64,000 nucleotides of DNA from JBJHAX01 sp050480705 (GTDB taxonomy: Bacteria; Actinomycetota; Nitriliruptoria; Nitriliruptorales; Nitriliruptoraceae). The position numbers and the translations under genes are program-made. Where the stretch lies: the NCBI GenBank assembly GCA_050480705.1, contig JBJHAX010000009.1, positions 1 through 64,000 on the forward strand, read 5' to 3'. The notes beneath the pieces were generated by a model. The model searched no databases. It worked only from the letters and a program-made list of their open reading frames with translations, and had not been told where the DNA came from. Numbering within the stretch: the stretch's first letter is position 1; every line of letters begins with the position of its first letter. This document shows positions 43,938-52,908 of the stretch, in pieces.

Positions 43938-44804
43938 TCAGAGGATCGGGGGGCGGCCGTAGCGGGCGAGCCGGACGATCGTGCGCCACCGGATCGGCTG
44001 GCGCGCGAGGCGACGCAGCTGCCAGCCGTCACGCAGACCACCGAGGGTCGCGCGCCATGCACGCGGCGCGCGCAGCAGCGCCAGCACCGTCCAGTTGCCG
44101 ACGTACGTGGCCGCGACGACCAGAGGCAGGTGCAGGTGGCCGAGCAGGAACCGGTTGCGCGCCGTCAGGCGGTGGTAGTCGACATGGCGTGACGGGGGCG
44201 CGCCGGGGTGCTCGACGACGAGGTCGCCCCGGTAGCGGATGCGCCATCCCTGGTCGATGAGACGCCAGGCGAGGCTCGTCTCCTCGTGGGCGTAGAAGAA
44301 CGCGTCGGGCAGTCCGCCGGCGCGCTCGTAGGCGTCCGCACGCACGATCGAAGCGCCGCCGAGAAACGTCGTCACCCACGAGCTGCGCGCCGGGTCGCCC
44401 ACGCGCAGGCGCGGCACATGACGGCGTTCGGTGTGCCCGGTGTCGGGATCGACGAGCCGCATGCTGACCACACCGAGGTTGCCGTCGTGACCAAACGCCT
44501 CGACGGCCCGGACGAGGACGTCCTCGGTCAAGCGTGCGTCGTCGTCGAGGAACAGCAGCAGGTCGACGGCAGCGCCGAGGTGTTGCGCACCGAGGTTGCG
44601 TCCCGCGGGGATTCCGAGGTTCTCGCCGGGGCGCAGCACCTCAACGTCGCCGCCCGGTGTCAGGTCGTCGCCCGGTTCGGCGTCGCGGTTGAGGACGACG
44701 ACGATGCGGGTGACGACCTCGCCCTGGGCGCGGATCGAGTCGAGCGCCGCGGCGAGTTCACCTGGGCGCTGCCCGGTGGTGAGCACCACGGCGCCGACCT
44801 TCAT
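43938..44804 (-). CDS. GT2 glycosyltransferase
   Basis: This family 2 enzyme of about 288 residues opens MKVGAVVLTTGQRPGELAAA. It has NLGIPAGRNLGAQHL, the DXD-type LLFLDDDARLTED, and the acceptor motif GGLPDAFFYAHEETSLAWRL. The layout is that of rhamnosyl/galactofuranosyl-type GT2 proteins with a short C-terminal membrane-associated helix region (LVVAATYVGNWTVLALL). The start ATG 44804 has GGAGAG upstream. It follows the UDP-glucose dehydrogenase on the same strand with 73 bases between. Confidence 0.88.
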   Translation of the reverse strand: MKVGAVVLTTGQRPGELAAALDSIRAQGEVVTRIVVVLNRDAEPGDDLTPGGDVEVLRPGENLGIPAGRNLGAQHLGAAVDLLLFLDDDARLTEDVLVRAVEAFGHDGNLGVVSMRLVDPDTGHTERRHVPRLRVGDPARSSWVTTFLGGASIVRADAYERAGGLPDAFFYAHEETSLAWRLIDQGWRIRYRGDLVVEHPGAPPSRHVDYHRLTARNRFLLGHLHLPLVVAATYVGNWTVLALLRAPRAWRATLGGLRDGWQLRRLARQPIRWRTIVRLARYGRPPIL

Positions 44805-44877
44805 GACCGGCTCTCCGTCACGGCCGGTCCGCGGTCCGGCCTCGGGTTGCCCCACGGCCCGGTCACGGCGCGTGTGG

Positions 44878-46206
44878 TCACCGCGAGTCGACGCTGCGGC
44901 GGCCGATCGAGTGGTAGCGCAGGCCGGCGTCGATCATCTCTGCGGGATCGTGGACGTTGCGACCATCCACAACGATCGGATACGCCAGCTCGGTGACGTA
45001 GCGCTCAGGCGCGATCTTCTTGATCTCGTCCCAGTCGGTGCACACCACCGCCGCATGCGCGCCGCGCAGGGCGGTGTCGATGTCGTCGAACCGCTCGAGC
45101 TCCGGTGCTTGCTTCGCGACGTTGTCGAGTGCCACCGGGTCGTAGATCCGCACGGTCGCGCCGGCTGCACGCAGCTCCTCGGCGAGATACAGCGCCGGGG
45201 ACTCCCTCAGGTCGTCGGTTCCGGGCTTGAAGGCTGCACCGAGCAGCGTGATGATCTTCTCGTCGAGGTGCCACAGCTCGCCTTCGAGCTTGTCGAGCAC
45301 CGCCTGGCGCTGACCGGCGTTGATGCCCCGGACCTCGTCGAGCAGCCGGAAGTCGTAGCCGACCTGGCGTGACAGGTGCGCGAACGCATCCACATCCTTG
45401 GGAAAGCACGATCCGCCGTAGCCGAGCCCCGCCTGCAGGAACCGCGGTCCGATGCGCACGTCGTGGCCCATGCCCTCGGCGACGACCGCGACGTCGGCGC
45501 CGACCCGCTCACACACCTGCGCGACCGCGTTGATGAACGAGATGCGGGTTGCGAGGAACGCGTTCGAGGCGTGCTTGATCAGCTCGGCGGTCGGCACGTC
45601 GGTTTCGACGACGGGGCAGCCGTGCGTGCCGACCATCGGTGCATACACGGCACGCAGGACGTCACGCGCGGACTCCGACGACGTTCCGTACACGACACGG
45701 TCCGGGTAGAGGGTGTCGTCGACCGCCGCGCCTTCCTTGAGAAACTCGGGGTTCGACGCCACCTCGATGCGGTGGGCCACCCCGAGCCGTTCACGCTCAC
45801 GGTCCACGACCTGCTCGAGGCGACGGCCGGTGTTGGCCGGCACCGTCGACTTCTCGACCAGGACCAGGTCGCCGGTGACGTGCGGGACGACGTTTCGCCC
45901 GACCGCCTCGACGAATGACAGGTTCGGTCCGCCGCCGGGCAACGGCGGGGTGCCCACACACACGAACACCGCGTCGGCGTCCGCGACGGCCTCGGCGACG
46001 TCCGAGGTGAAGCGCAGGCGGCCCGACGCGATGACCTCGTCGAGCAGCTCCTGCAGACCCGGCTCGAAGAACCACGCCTCACCGCTCTGGAGCGTCTCCA
46101 CCTTCGCGGGGTCGTCGTCCATGCCGACGACCTCGTGGCCCCAGCGGGCGAACGCCGCCGCGGACACCAGGCCGACGTGGCCGACACCGATAACCGAGAT
46201 CTTCAC
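44878..46206 (-). CDS. ugd: UDP-glucose 6-dehydrogenase
   Basis: This 442-residue dehydrogenase has the N-terminal NAD site MKISVIGVGHVGLVSAA, VCVGTPPLPGG, the substrate Glu/Lys region SNPEFLKEGAAVDD, and the catalytic Cys267 in GYGGSCFPKDVDAFAH. It makes UDP-glucuronate from UDP-glucose with two NAD+. The product would feed the UDP-glucuronate decarboxylase-like enzyme at 6.9-7.8 kb, so the locus can supply UDP-GlcA and UDP-xylose. The start ATG 46206 fits the family N-terminus. Confidence 0.95.
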   Translation of the reverse strand: MKISVIGVGHVGLVSAAAFARWGHEVVGMDDDPAKVETLQSGEAWFFEPGLQELLDEVIASGRLRFTSDVAEAVADADAVFVCVGTPPLPGGGPNLSFVEAVGRNVVPHVTGDLVLVEKSTVPANTGRRLEQVVDRERERLGVAHRIEVASNPEFLKEGAAVDDTLYPDRVVYGTSSESARDVLRAVYAPMVGTHGCPVVETDVPTAELIKHASNAFLATRISFINAVAQVCERVGADVAVVAEGMGHDVRIGPRFLQAGLGYGGSCFPKDVDAFAHLSRQVGYDFRLLDEVRGINAGQRQAVLDKLEGELWHLDEKIITLLGAAFKPGTDDLRESPALYLAEELRAAGATVRIYDPVALDNVAKQAPELERFDDIDTALRGAHAAVVCTDWDEIKKIAPERYVTELAYPIVVDGRNVHDPAEMIDAGLRYHSIGRRSVDSR

Positions 46207-46476
46207 GGGGACACTCCAGGGAGGGACGACAACCGGCGGATGCGGCGCCGGCCGGTCGGGTGGTGCGCCTGCTGCGGCTCCACCGCCGGATGGACCGTTA
46301 CGGCGGGGTCACGCGTCCGTGCGTGTGATCGCTGTGCGTGTGTTCCGCCTGGTGCCGGACACGGTAGCCGTGGCGCCCGCGGACGGCATCACGAGACGGG
46401 GCGGGGAGTTATGAGCGTTTGAAGTCGCGGCGGTGCGGATCGTTGCAGCGGCGCTGAGCGTTGCGGGAGCGATAGC

Positions 46477-47433
46477 GTGTCGCGCCATCGTGAGCACTCC
46501 ACCGTGACACCACCCGATACCCGCACGCACGTGCGGTCGATGAGTGTCGCCGGCGCACTGCTCGTCGTCGCCGCCGCGATCGGTTTCGGCACCACACCGG
46601 TGCTCGCCCGCCTCGCCTTCGAGGGCGGGACCGACCCGTTCACGCTGGTGTTGTTCCGCTACCTCGTCGGCGCGGTGATCCTGCTCCCGCTCGCCGGCCG
46701 GCAGCGTCTCGCCGGCGCGTTCCGCACGGCCGGTGTGCCCATCACGCTCCTGCTCGGCGTCACCATCACGCTCGCCGCAGTCAGCTACATGAGCTCGGTG
46801 CTGTTCGTCCCCGTCGGCGTCGCCGTCATCGTCTTCTACCTGTATCCGATCATGGTGGCGGTGCTGGCACGCATCGTCGACGGATCAACACTCACACGCG
46901 CGCGCATCATCGCGCTGGGCGGGGCTGTCGTCGGGGTCGCGCTCACCGCTTCGAACGACGTGGGCGGGCTCGACTGGCGCGGTGTGGCCCTCGCGGCACT
47001 GGGCGCAGCGTCGCTGGCCACCTACATCGTCGCGGGCGCGCGGCTCGTCCGACGGGTCGGAACGATCGCGTTTACCGCACTGAGCTTCACCACCGCCACG
47101 ATCATGCTCTCGTTGATCGCGATCGCTGTCGGCATCAGCATGCCTGCCGGCGTGACCGGCTGGGTCGGCCTGTGGGGAGCGACCTTCGCGCACATCGCCG
47201 CGGCGCTGCTGTTCTTCAAAGCCATCACGCTGATCGAACCCGCGCCCGCGTCGATCATCGCCAACGTCGAACCGGTGTGGGCGATCGTGTTCGCCTGGAT
47301 GCTGCTGGGCGAGATGCTGGGGCCCCTCCAGGCCGCCGGTGGCATGCTGGTCATCGCAGCGGTGGTCCTGGCGAGCCTGCCCGCACGTGGCCGCCGGACC
47401 CCTGAGCGGATCCCTGCCGAGGGAGGCCGGTGA
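46477..47433 (+). CDS. EamA-family (DMT) transporter
   Basis: This 318-residue permease has ten hydrophobic segments arranged as two EamA repeats, e.g. GALLVVAAAIGFGTTPVLARLAF and the second-half GATFAHIAAALLFFKAI with ANVEPVWAIVFAWMLLGE. The Glu-Pro-Val-Trp element near the ninth segment is typical of the family. Substrates are usually metabolites or amino acids, and direction is unknown. The start is GTG 46477 with GGGAG about 8 bases upstream. It is convergent with a second EamA gene across about 100 bases. Confidence 0.87.
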   Translation: MSRHREHSTVTPPDTRTHVRSMSVAGALLVVAAAIGFGTTPVLARLAFEGGTDPFTLVLFRYLVGAVILLPLAGRQRLAGAFRTAGVPITLLLGVTITLAAVSYMSSVLFVPVGVAVIVFYLYPIMVAVLARIVDGSTLTRARIIALGGAVVGVALTASNDVGGLDWRGVALAALGAASLATYIVAGARLVRRVGTIAFTALSFTTATIMLSLIAIAVGISMPAGVTGWVGLWGATFAHIAAALLFFKAITLIEPAPASIIANVEPVWAIVFAWMLLGEMLGPLQAAGGMLVIAAVVLASLPARGRRTPERIPAEGGR

Positions 47434-47536
47434 GGCGCGACGACCCTCCTGCCCGCCGGCCCACCGGTGACGAACGTGGAGGGCATCCGGCTGACCCCGC
47501 CGCCTGCTCGATCGAACGCGGGCGTCGAGTAGTCAC

Positions 47537-48391
47537 TCATCCGAGCGCGATCGCCGCGACCCCTCCGACGACGAGCACGGCGCCGGGGACGCGTTCGCGG
47601 ACACGTCCTTCACGAAGCAACCGCGCACCGAGGAAGGTTGCGATCACGATGCTGAATTCGCGTGCCGGGGCCACGTAACTCACGGGGGCTCGCGTCAACG
47701 CACCCAGGATGAACACGTACGACAGGGGCGAGAGGACGCCGACCCCGAGGACCGCGAGGCGGTTGCGCCGCCAGATGTCACGAACCTCATGGGGGCGCCG
47801 GATGACCGATGGCGTCAGCAGGCCCGCGCGCGTGATCTCGATGACCCATCCGAGCAGGAACGGCGAGATCAGCAGGCTACGGATGACATAGCCGTCCCAC
47901 AGCGTGTACGAGGCGATCGCGACCGCGATGACGGACCCTGCGACGAAGCCGCTGCGATGCTCGAGCAGGCGCGACAGGCGAAGGCCACCGATCGCAAGGA
48001 CGCCGACGACGACGAGCAGGCCACCGGCAACGGCGATCGGCGTCGGACGTTCCCCGAGCAAAACGATCGCTCCGACCATCGCGATGAGTGGGCCACCGCC
48101 TCGGGCCACCGGGTAGACCACCGAAAGGGCGCCGTGGCGATATCCGCGCATGAGAATCAGGTGGTACACGAGGTGCAGCACGCCGCTGACGAACATCGCG
48201 AAGGCTTCGTAGGGCGTGACCTGCAGAGGCAGAAGGACGAAGACCACAACCGGCAGGTAGAGCACTGAACCCGTGGCGTTGACCATCCACACGAATGCTT
48301 GGCCGGATTCGCCTGCACGCTTGGCAATGAAGTTCCAGCCGGCGTGCGAGCAGGCAGCACCGGCGAGCAGAACAAGCGCGACGGCGTCCAT
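47537..48391 (-). CDS. EamA-family (DMT) transporter
   Basis: This 284-residue protein has ten hydrophobic segments and two EamA-like halves (GAACSHAGWNFIAKRAGESG; VVYPVARGGGPLIAMVGAIVLLGE; VSYVAPAREFSIVIATFLGARLL). It shares little with the neighbouring EamA protein, so this is not a recent duplication. It follows tctB by 88 bases on the same strand and may belong to the tctCAB transcript, as an exporter or second uptake route. Confidence 0.85.
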   Translation of the reverse strand: MDAVALVLLAGAACSHAGWNFIAKRAGESGQAFVWMVNATGSVLYLPVVVFVLLPLQVTPYEAFAMFVSGVLHLVYHLILMRGYRHGALSVVYPVARGGGPLIAMVGAIVLLGERPTPIAVAGGLLVVVGVLAIGGLRLSRLLEHRSGFVAGSVIAVAIASYTLWDGYVIRSLLISPFLLGWVIEITRAGLLTPSVIRRPHEVRDIWRRNRLAVLGVGVLSPLSYVFILGALTRAPVSYVAPAREFSIVIATFLGARLLREGRVRERVPGAVLVVGGVAAIALG

Positions 48392-48479
48392 TAACGCGAG
48401 CGCTCCCTGACGACGCTCGGCATCCCGGCTCCGCCGGCGCCGCCAAGCGTCGCGTCACACGTCCGGTCTGGTCGTGGCG

Positions 48480-48977
48480 TCACAGTCCGAGCAGGTTCGG
48501 TGGCCAGCGCAGATTCAGCACGCTGCTGACGGCGATCAAGACGCCGAGCGCGGCAGCAGAGCCGACGAGAGCGAGCCACCAGCGGGTCTTCGCTTCCACA
48601 AGCAGGAACGCGATGAGGAACACGGCGGTGGCGACCAGCATGCCGGCGATCGCAACGGCGGCGACGTAACCGAGGATCCAGGTCAGGTAGCGAAGTGTCG
48701 CGCGGAACTGGCGTGCGGCCTCGTCGGTGCTCGTCGTGCCCGACTCGAGTGAGCGCGACTCCTGAGAGGCGGCCTCGTCGAGCGCGGTGCCCCGTGTCCG
48801 GACCCTGCGGAGATCCACCGCGAGATTGATCGCGGCCAGCACGGTCGCTGCCGCCGAGATGGACAACGGGAAGTAGCGCGCCATCCTCGCGAAGTCCATC
48901 GCGACCAGGAACATCCACGCGAAGAGGACGAGCACGCCAAAGTCCATGCTGATGCGCATCCAGCTGTAGGCCTTCAT
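48480..48977 (-). CDS. tctB: Tripartite tricarboxylate transporter small membrane subunit TctB
   Basis: This 165-residue protein has four hydrophobic segments (DFGVLVLFAWMFLVAMDF; LSISAAATVLAAINLAV; LTWILGYVAAVAIAGMLVA; WWLALVGSAAALGVLIAVSS) with a charged cytoplasmic loop between the second and third, as in TctB. The start ATG 48977 overlaps the tctA stop by 4 bp. It completes the C-A-B order of the operon. Confidence 0.9.
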   Translation of the reverse strand: MKAYSWMRISMDFGVLVLFAWMFLVAMDFARMARYFPLSISAAATVLAAINLAVDLRRVRTRGTALDEAASQESRSLESGTTSTDEAARQFRATLRYLTWILGYVAAVAIAGMLVATAVFLIAFLLVEAKTRWWLALVGSAAALGVLIAVSSVLNLRWPPNLLGL

Positions 48978-50548
48978 CGCGAGTCCCCCCGGTCGTCCGC
49001 ACGACCGTCCTTGGGGTCCGCCTCTGCCGACTCGGCCGGGTCATCCGGCGAGAGGCTCGGCGCACCCAGACGACTGAAGCGACGAAGCCGCGAACTCTCG
49101 GAGCGGACGACGCTGAAGCCGAGGGTGAACACGATGATGACCGCGAGAACGACGACGATCGGGAAGGTGAACCATTCGGTTCCGTACCGCCCCATCGAGA
49201 TCGTGAGGTAGCGCTCCAGGCCGGAGGCGAGGACGAATCCGACGATCAGCGGAGCCCGGGGCCAGCCGAGGTGTTTCATCAGCCACCCGATGACCCCGAT
49301 GACCACGAAGGCGATGATGTCGCCCCAGTGGCGTGTGCTCTGGTAGGACGCCACCAGAAGAATGACGAGAAGGAACGGCATCAGCTTCTTGCCGGGGATC
49401 AGGCTGATCTTCGCGACCCACCCTGACAGGCCCATGCACACCAGCGCGCCCAACACGTTCGCGATCGCCAGCGTCCAGATGATCGACAAGGTGACCGGAA
49501 GGTTCTCACCGACCATGCTCGGGCCGGGTTGGATGCCGAGGAGGATGAGCCCGCCGAGCAGGATCGCGGTCGTGCCGCTGCCGGGGATCCCGAACAGCAG
49601 CGTGGGGACCAGCGCACCGCCTTCCTTGGCGTTGTTCGCGCTCTCGGGCGCGATGACCCCACGGATGTCGCCCTTGCCGAACTGATTGTCCTTGCCCGAC
49701 GACTGAGCAGCCACGCCGTAGGTGATCCAGTCGACGGCAGGACCACTGAGTCCGGGGATGATGCCGAGACCTGCGCCCATCGCCGAGCTGCGCAGGACGA
49801 GCCAGCGGTTGCGCCACGTCTGGACCAGCCCGGTGATCCTGCCCCCCTGGAGTTTCGCGACTTCTGATATCGATCTGCCTTGCGCTGCAAGATCGAGCAT
49901 CTCAGGCAGTGCGAAGAGCGCCAGCGCGAGCACCGCGATGGGTATTCCGTCGAAGAGATAGACCTCGCCGAACGTGTAACGGAACTCAGGATGTGCCGGA
50001 GCGTGCCCGACGGCGCCGAGCATGAGACCGAGCGCCGCCGAGATCATTCCGGTGACGGCTGACCCCCGGGAGAGGATCGCGACCATGCTCAAGCCGAAGA
50101 GGGCAACCATGAACAGCTCGGGCGAGCGCATCGCGAGAACGATCGGTCGCGCGACGGTGAGAATGCTGAAGAGGAGAACGGCGCCGACGAGGCCGCCCAT
50201 CAGCGAAGCCGAGAATGCTGACGAGAGCGCCTCGGCCGCACGCCCCTTCTTGGCCAAGGGGTAGCCATCCATGATCGTGGCCTGCGAGCCGGTCGAACCA
50301 GGAACACCGAGCAGGACCGACGGGAAGGTGTCGCTGGTGTGGATCACGCTGGCCATGCCGATGAGCAGGCCGATGCCGCTCACCGGGTCCATGCCGTAGA
50401 TGAAGGGCAGGACGACCGACATCCCGACGATGCCCCCGAGACCGGGAAGGATGCCGACGATGAGCCCGATGCAGACCCCGAGGCCGATGAAGAGAAGCCG
50501 GGAGGGGTCCAGCACGAGCTGCAACGCCTCGAAGGCCGCTTCGATCAT
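48974..50548 (-). CDS. tctA: Tripartite tricarboxylate transporter large subunit TctA
   Basis: This 524-residue membrane protein has the TctA signatures: GLIVGILPGLGGIVGMSVVLPF-type glycine-rich segment near residue 25, SVLLGVPGSTGSQATIMDGYP at about 78-98, and the second-half repeat PTLLFGIPGSGTTAILLGG. About twelve membrane segments are visible. It couples ion flow to uptake of a carboxylate delivered by TctC. The C-terminal tail (SRLRRFSRLGAPSLSPDDPAE) is charged and cytoplasmic. Confidence 0.95.
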   Translation of the reverse strand: MIEAAFEALQLVLDPSRLLFIGLGVCIGLIVGILPGLGGIVGMSVVLPFIYGMDPVSGIGLLIGMASVIHTSDTFPSVLLGVPGSTGSQATIMDGYPLAKKGRAAEALSSAFSASLMGGLVGAVLLFSILTVARPIVLAMRSPELFMVALFGLSMVAILSRGSAVTGMISAALGLMLGAVGHAPAHPEFRYTFGEVYLFDGIPIAVLALALFALPEMLDLAAQGRSISEVAKLQGGRITGLVQTWRNRWLVLRSSAMGAGLGIIPGLSGPAVDWITYGVAAQSSGKDNQFGKGDIRGVIAPESANNAKEGGALVPTLLFGIPGSGTTAILLGGLILLGIQPGPSMVGENLPVTLSIIWTLAIANVLGALVCMGLSGWVAKISLIPGKKLMPFLLVILLVASYQSTRHWGDIIAFVVIGVIGWLMKHLGWPRAPLIVGFVLASGLERYLTISMGRYGTEWFTFPIVVVLAVIIVFTLGFSVVRSESSRLRRFSRLGAPSLSPDDPAESAEADPKDGRADDRGDSR

Positions 50549-50777
50549 GTTCCCGCCCTCCGCCAGCCATGGCAGGCCAGGCGCCGCGGGTGCGTCGCGA
50601 TTCCAGGTCGACGGGCAGGCCCGTCAGCTGTCACACCCGCAGTCGCCGTGACGTGCTTGACACGTTCTCGCGGTCCGGTGGAACCGGCCGCCACGCGAGC
50701 CACGTCCCACCGGACCGCCAATCGGTCAACGGCCGGGTGGTGTGACGTCGATCGACGCCACGCCACCCGGCATCACC

Positions 50778-51965
50778 TCACTCGATGTCGAAGTTCTCTT
50801 CGAGATAGTCGAGGTACCACGCCATCGTCTCGGCTTCGACGCTGTCGAACGCTGCGGCGACCGCAGGCTCGATGTCGTCGCCAACCGTGAAACGGTAGTC
50901 GCCGAACAGCTCGGCGCCCTGCTCATAGAACGCAGGGTCGGCGACCATGTCGACCGCTGCCTGCCGCAGCTCCGCGACCGCCTGCTCGGGGGCGTCTCCG
51001 TGCGCCCAGAGCACCTTCTCGAGCGTGAAGGTCGTCGCGATGAGACCGAGGTAGACCTCCCACGCCGGCCCGGATGGCTGCTCACCGTGCAGTTCCTCGT
51101 AGACCTCACCGAGGTGGGGCAGGTCGGGGAACGCCGGGTCGCGGACCAGTTCACCGTTCTCGATCTGGCCTGCAGCCCACAGCGGGATGGCTTCGCCGGC
51201 CTCGACGAGCGGCAGGACGTTTCCGAGGAAACCGATCGTCGACTGGCGGTCGATGTTGGCCTCGCCCTGCTCGAACGCGATTCGGGTCGGTCCGCTGCCC
51301 TCGTAGCCCCAGGTCGATTCGACGTTGATGTCCAGGATGTCGAACGCCAGGGCAAAGACCCCGTCGGCGCCCGTCGGTGCCTGGCCCGGGAACTGCAACG
51401 GCACATCCATGTCAGCGAGGTCCGCGATCTCCGCGACACCGGAATCAGGCCGGACATAGACGACGCCTCCCGCGGGAAGCCCGAAGATCGGCTGCCAGTC
51501 GCGGTAGTCGTACTCGACACCCTCCTGACCGAGCAGGTAGGCCATCATGTCGGAAGCGGCGCTGAGCATCACGTGGCTGCCGTCGCGCGGAGCAGTGAGC
51601 TCGAACTCGTTCGCACCCAGGACGCCGCCGGCGCCACCCCGATTGAGGATGTTGATCGTCGGGTTGCCCGGGATCGCCTCCTGGAAGAACGGCGCCATCC
51701 ATCGGGTCAGCGTGTCGTTGCCCCCGCCTTCTGCGTACGGAAGGAGGATGTTGAGGGTCGCGCCCTCGTAGAACGGTTCGGCGTCGGGATCAGCCGGCTC
51801 CTCGGCAGGCTCCTCGACGTCCGGCTCCGCGGCTGGCTCTTCAGCAGCCTCATCCGCGGGTTCACCGTTGCCGCACGCGGCTGCCACGAGCGCGACAGCC
51901 ATCGCGATCGCGGTCAGCCGCCAGCGCGGTGGGCCATGAACGTGCTTGCTTCGCAGACTCTTCAT
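50778..51965 (-). CDS. tctC: Tripartite tricarboxylate transporter binding lipoprotein TctC
   Basis: This 395-residue protein has a signal sequence ending in lipobox VAAACGN, an acidic linker (EPADEAAEEPAAEPD...) and the TctC fold: LNILLPYAEGGGNDTLTRW, LNRGGAGGVLGANEF, and GEANIDRQSTIGFLGNVLPL. Most TctC ligands are carboxylates held through water molecules. The linker and gene order C-A-B match other actinobacterial systems. The start ATG 51965 has AGGGAG upstream; an upstream in-frame ATG at 52004 was rejected because it would precede the signal peptide by 13 residues. Confidence 0.93.
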   Translation of the reverse strand: MKSLRSKHVHGPPRWRLTAIAMAVALVAAACGNGEPADEAAEEPAAEPDVEEPAEEPADPDAEPFYEGATLNILLPYAEGGGNDTLTRWMAPFFQEAIPGNPTINILNRGGAGGVLGANEFELTAPRDGSHVMLSAASDMMAYLLGQEGVEYDYRDWQPIFGLPAGGVVYVRPDSGVAEIADLADMDVPLQFPGQAPTGADGVFALAFDILDINVESTWGYEGSGPTRIAFEQGEANIDRQSTIGFLGNVLPLVEAGEAIPLWAAGQIENGELVRDPAFPDLPHLGEVYEELHGEQPSGPAWEVYLGLIATTFTLEKVLWAHGDAPEQAVAELRQAAVDMVADPAFYEQGAELFGDYRFTVGDDIEPAVAAAFDSVEAETMAWYLDYLEENFDIE

Positions 51966-51979
51966 TGAACACTCCCTTT

Positions 51980-52017
51980 GGTGCACGTGGTGCACGTACG
52001 TCATCCACGCACGTCAT
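51980..52017. repeat. Short tandem repeats in the tctC leader
   Basis: GGTGCACGT occurs twice in tandem (51980-51988, 51989-51997), each with a GTGCAC palindrome. ACGTCAT then occurs at 51998-52004 and 52011-52017. They lie just upstream of the tctC ribosome-binding site and could be an operator or structured leader. Confidence 0.45.
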
Positions 52018-52184
52018 CGATGAGTTGAACTGGCGATCGACCCTTCCAGCGTCCGAGCATCCGGCCGTTCCGTCAATGTGGTCTTCCTGATGAGCTCATA
52101 CCGAAAGTTGATGGGCAACGAAAGGCACGCTTTCATCGACTGCGCGCGTGGCGAAAAGCGGCGCTATACGCATTGAAAATCGCC

Positions 52185-52211
52185 TCTATACATGGACGGA
52201 CCATGCGACAA
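52185..52211 (-). promoter_or_regulatory. Candidate tctC promoter with operator in its spacer
   Basis: On the minus strand TTGTCG (52206-52211) and TATAGA (52185-52190) stand as -35 and -10-like hexamers. The 15 bases between them are exactly an inverted repeat, CATGG-ACGGA-CCATG (52191-52205). A regulator bound there would directly control polymerase. The 15-base spacer is short, so activation by DNA distortion or a different -10 register is possible. The tctC start is about 220 bases downstream. Confidence 0.45.
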
Positions 52212-52257
52212 TTCTGCTCATCCATTTGGCATCACACCATGAATGCTTCCTGCTTAT

Positions 52258-52908
52258 CTACGCTCCTCTCTTCAGCCTTCCGTCGGCCAGCGCGTCGGCG
52301 GCATATCCGAGTTCCAAGCCAACGAGATCGAGGCGACGCAGCAGTTCACGCCGCTTGAGCGTCACACGATCGATATCAGCATCGAGGAGTCTCCCGACCG
52401 CTAGCTGATACTCGAGGCGAATCAGGTTCCCCAACTTCTTCGCATTGAGGGCGGCGTTTGTCGCAAGATCAAGGTCACGACCCAGTTCAGATACAGCGCG
52501 ACTGAACTCGACGAGGGCGGCATGGATCGCGCCGAAGACCGGAGAAAAGAGATCCGACCGGACTTCGTTCCCAAAGATGTCGAGTTCTCGCGAGAAATCA
52601 CGAAGATTGTCCATGACATCGTCGATGGATCGTGACAGCCTGTAGAGGTCCTCTCGATCGATGGGTGTAACCAAGGCGCGCGACAGCGACGTCACGAGTT
52701 CGCTCCGGCACGCGTCTGCCAAGGATTCGAGTTCGCCAACCTTCGTTCGTGCGACCGATGTGTCGATCTCACCGATCGCCGCTTGCCGCGCGATGGCGAC
52801 CGCGTCGGTGGCGACCCGTACCGCTTTCAGCAACGGCTCGGTCATGTTCCTTCGACCGCGCCCTGCAAGCTCGGAGCCGACATGGCGCAAGGTGCTCAGC
52901 CACCTCAT
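52258..52908 (-). CDS. DUF47 (PhoU-like) accessory protein of phosphate permease
   Basis: This 216-residue, largely helical protein resembles the DUF47/PhoU_div group. Segments are LLKAVRVATDAVAIARQAA, VGELESLADACRSELVTSLSRALVTPIDREDLYRLSRSIDDV and DNLRDFSREL, with acidic metal-binding-like positions. Such proteins are usually encoded with PiT permeases and regulate them. The start ATG 52908 overlaps the PiT stop by 4 bp. GC is somewhat lower than in neighbouring genes. Confidence 0.85.
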   Translation of the reverse strand: MRWLSTLRHVGSELAGRGRRNMTEPLLKAVRVATDAVAIARQAAIGEIDTSVARTKVGELESLADACRSELVTSLSRALVTPIDREDLYRLSRSIDDVMDNLRDFSRELDIFGNEVRSDLFSPVFGAIHAALVEFSRAVSELGRDLDLATNAALNAKKLGNLIRLEYQLAVGRLLDADIDRVTLKRRELLRRLDLVGLELGYAADALADGRLKRGA

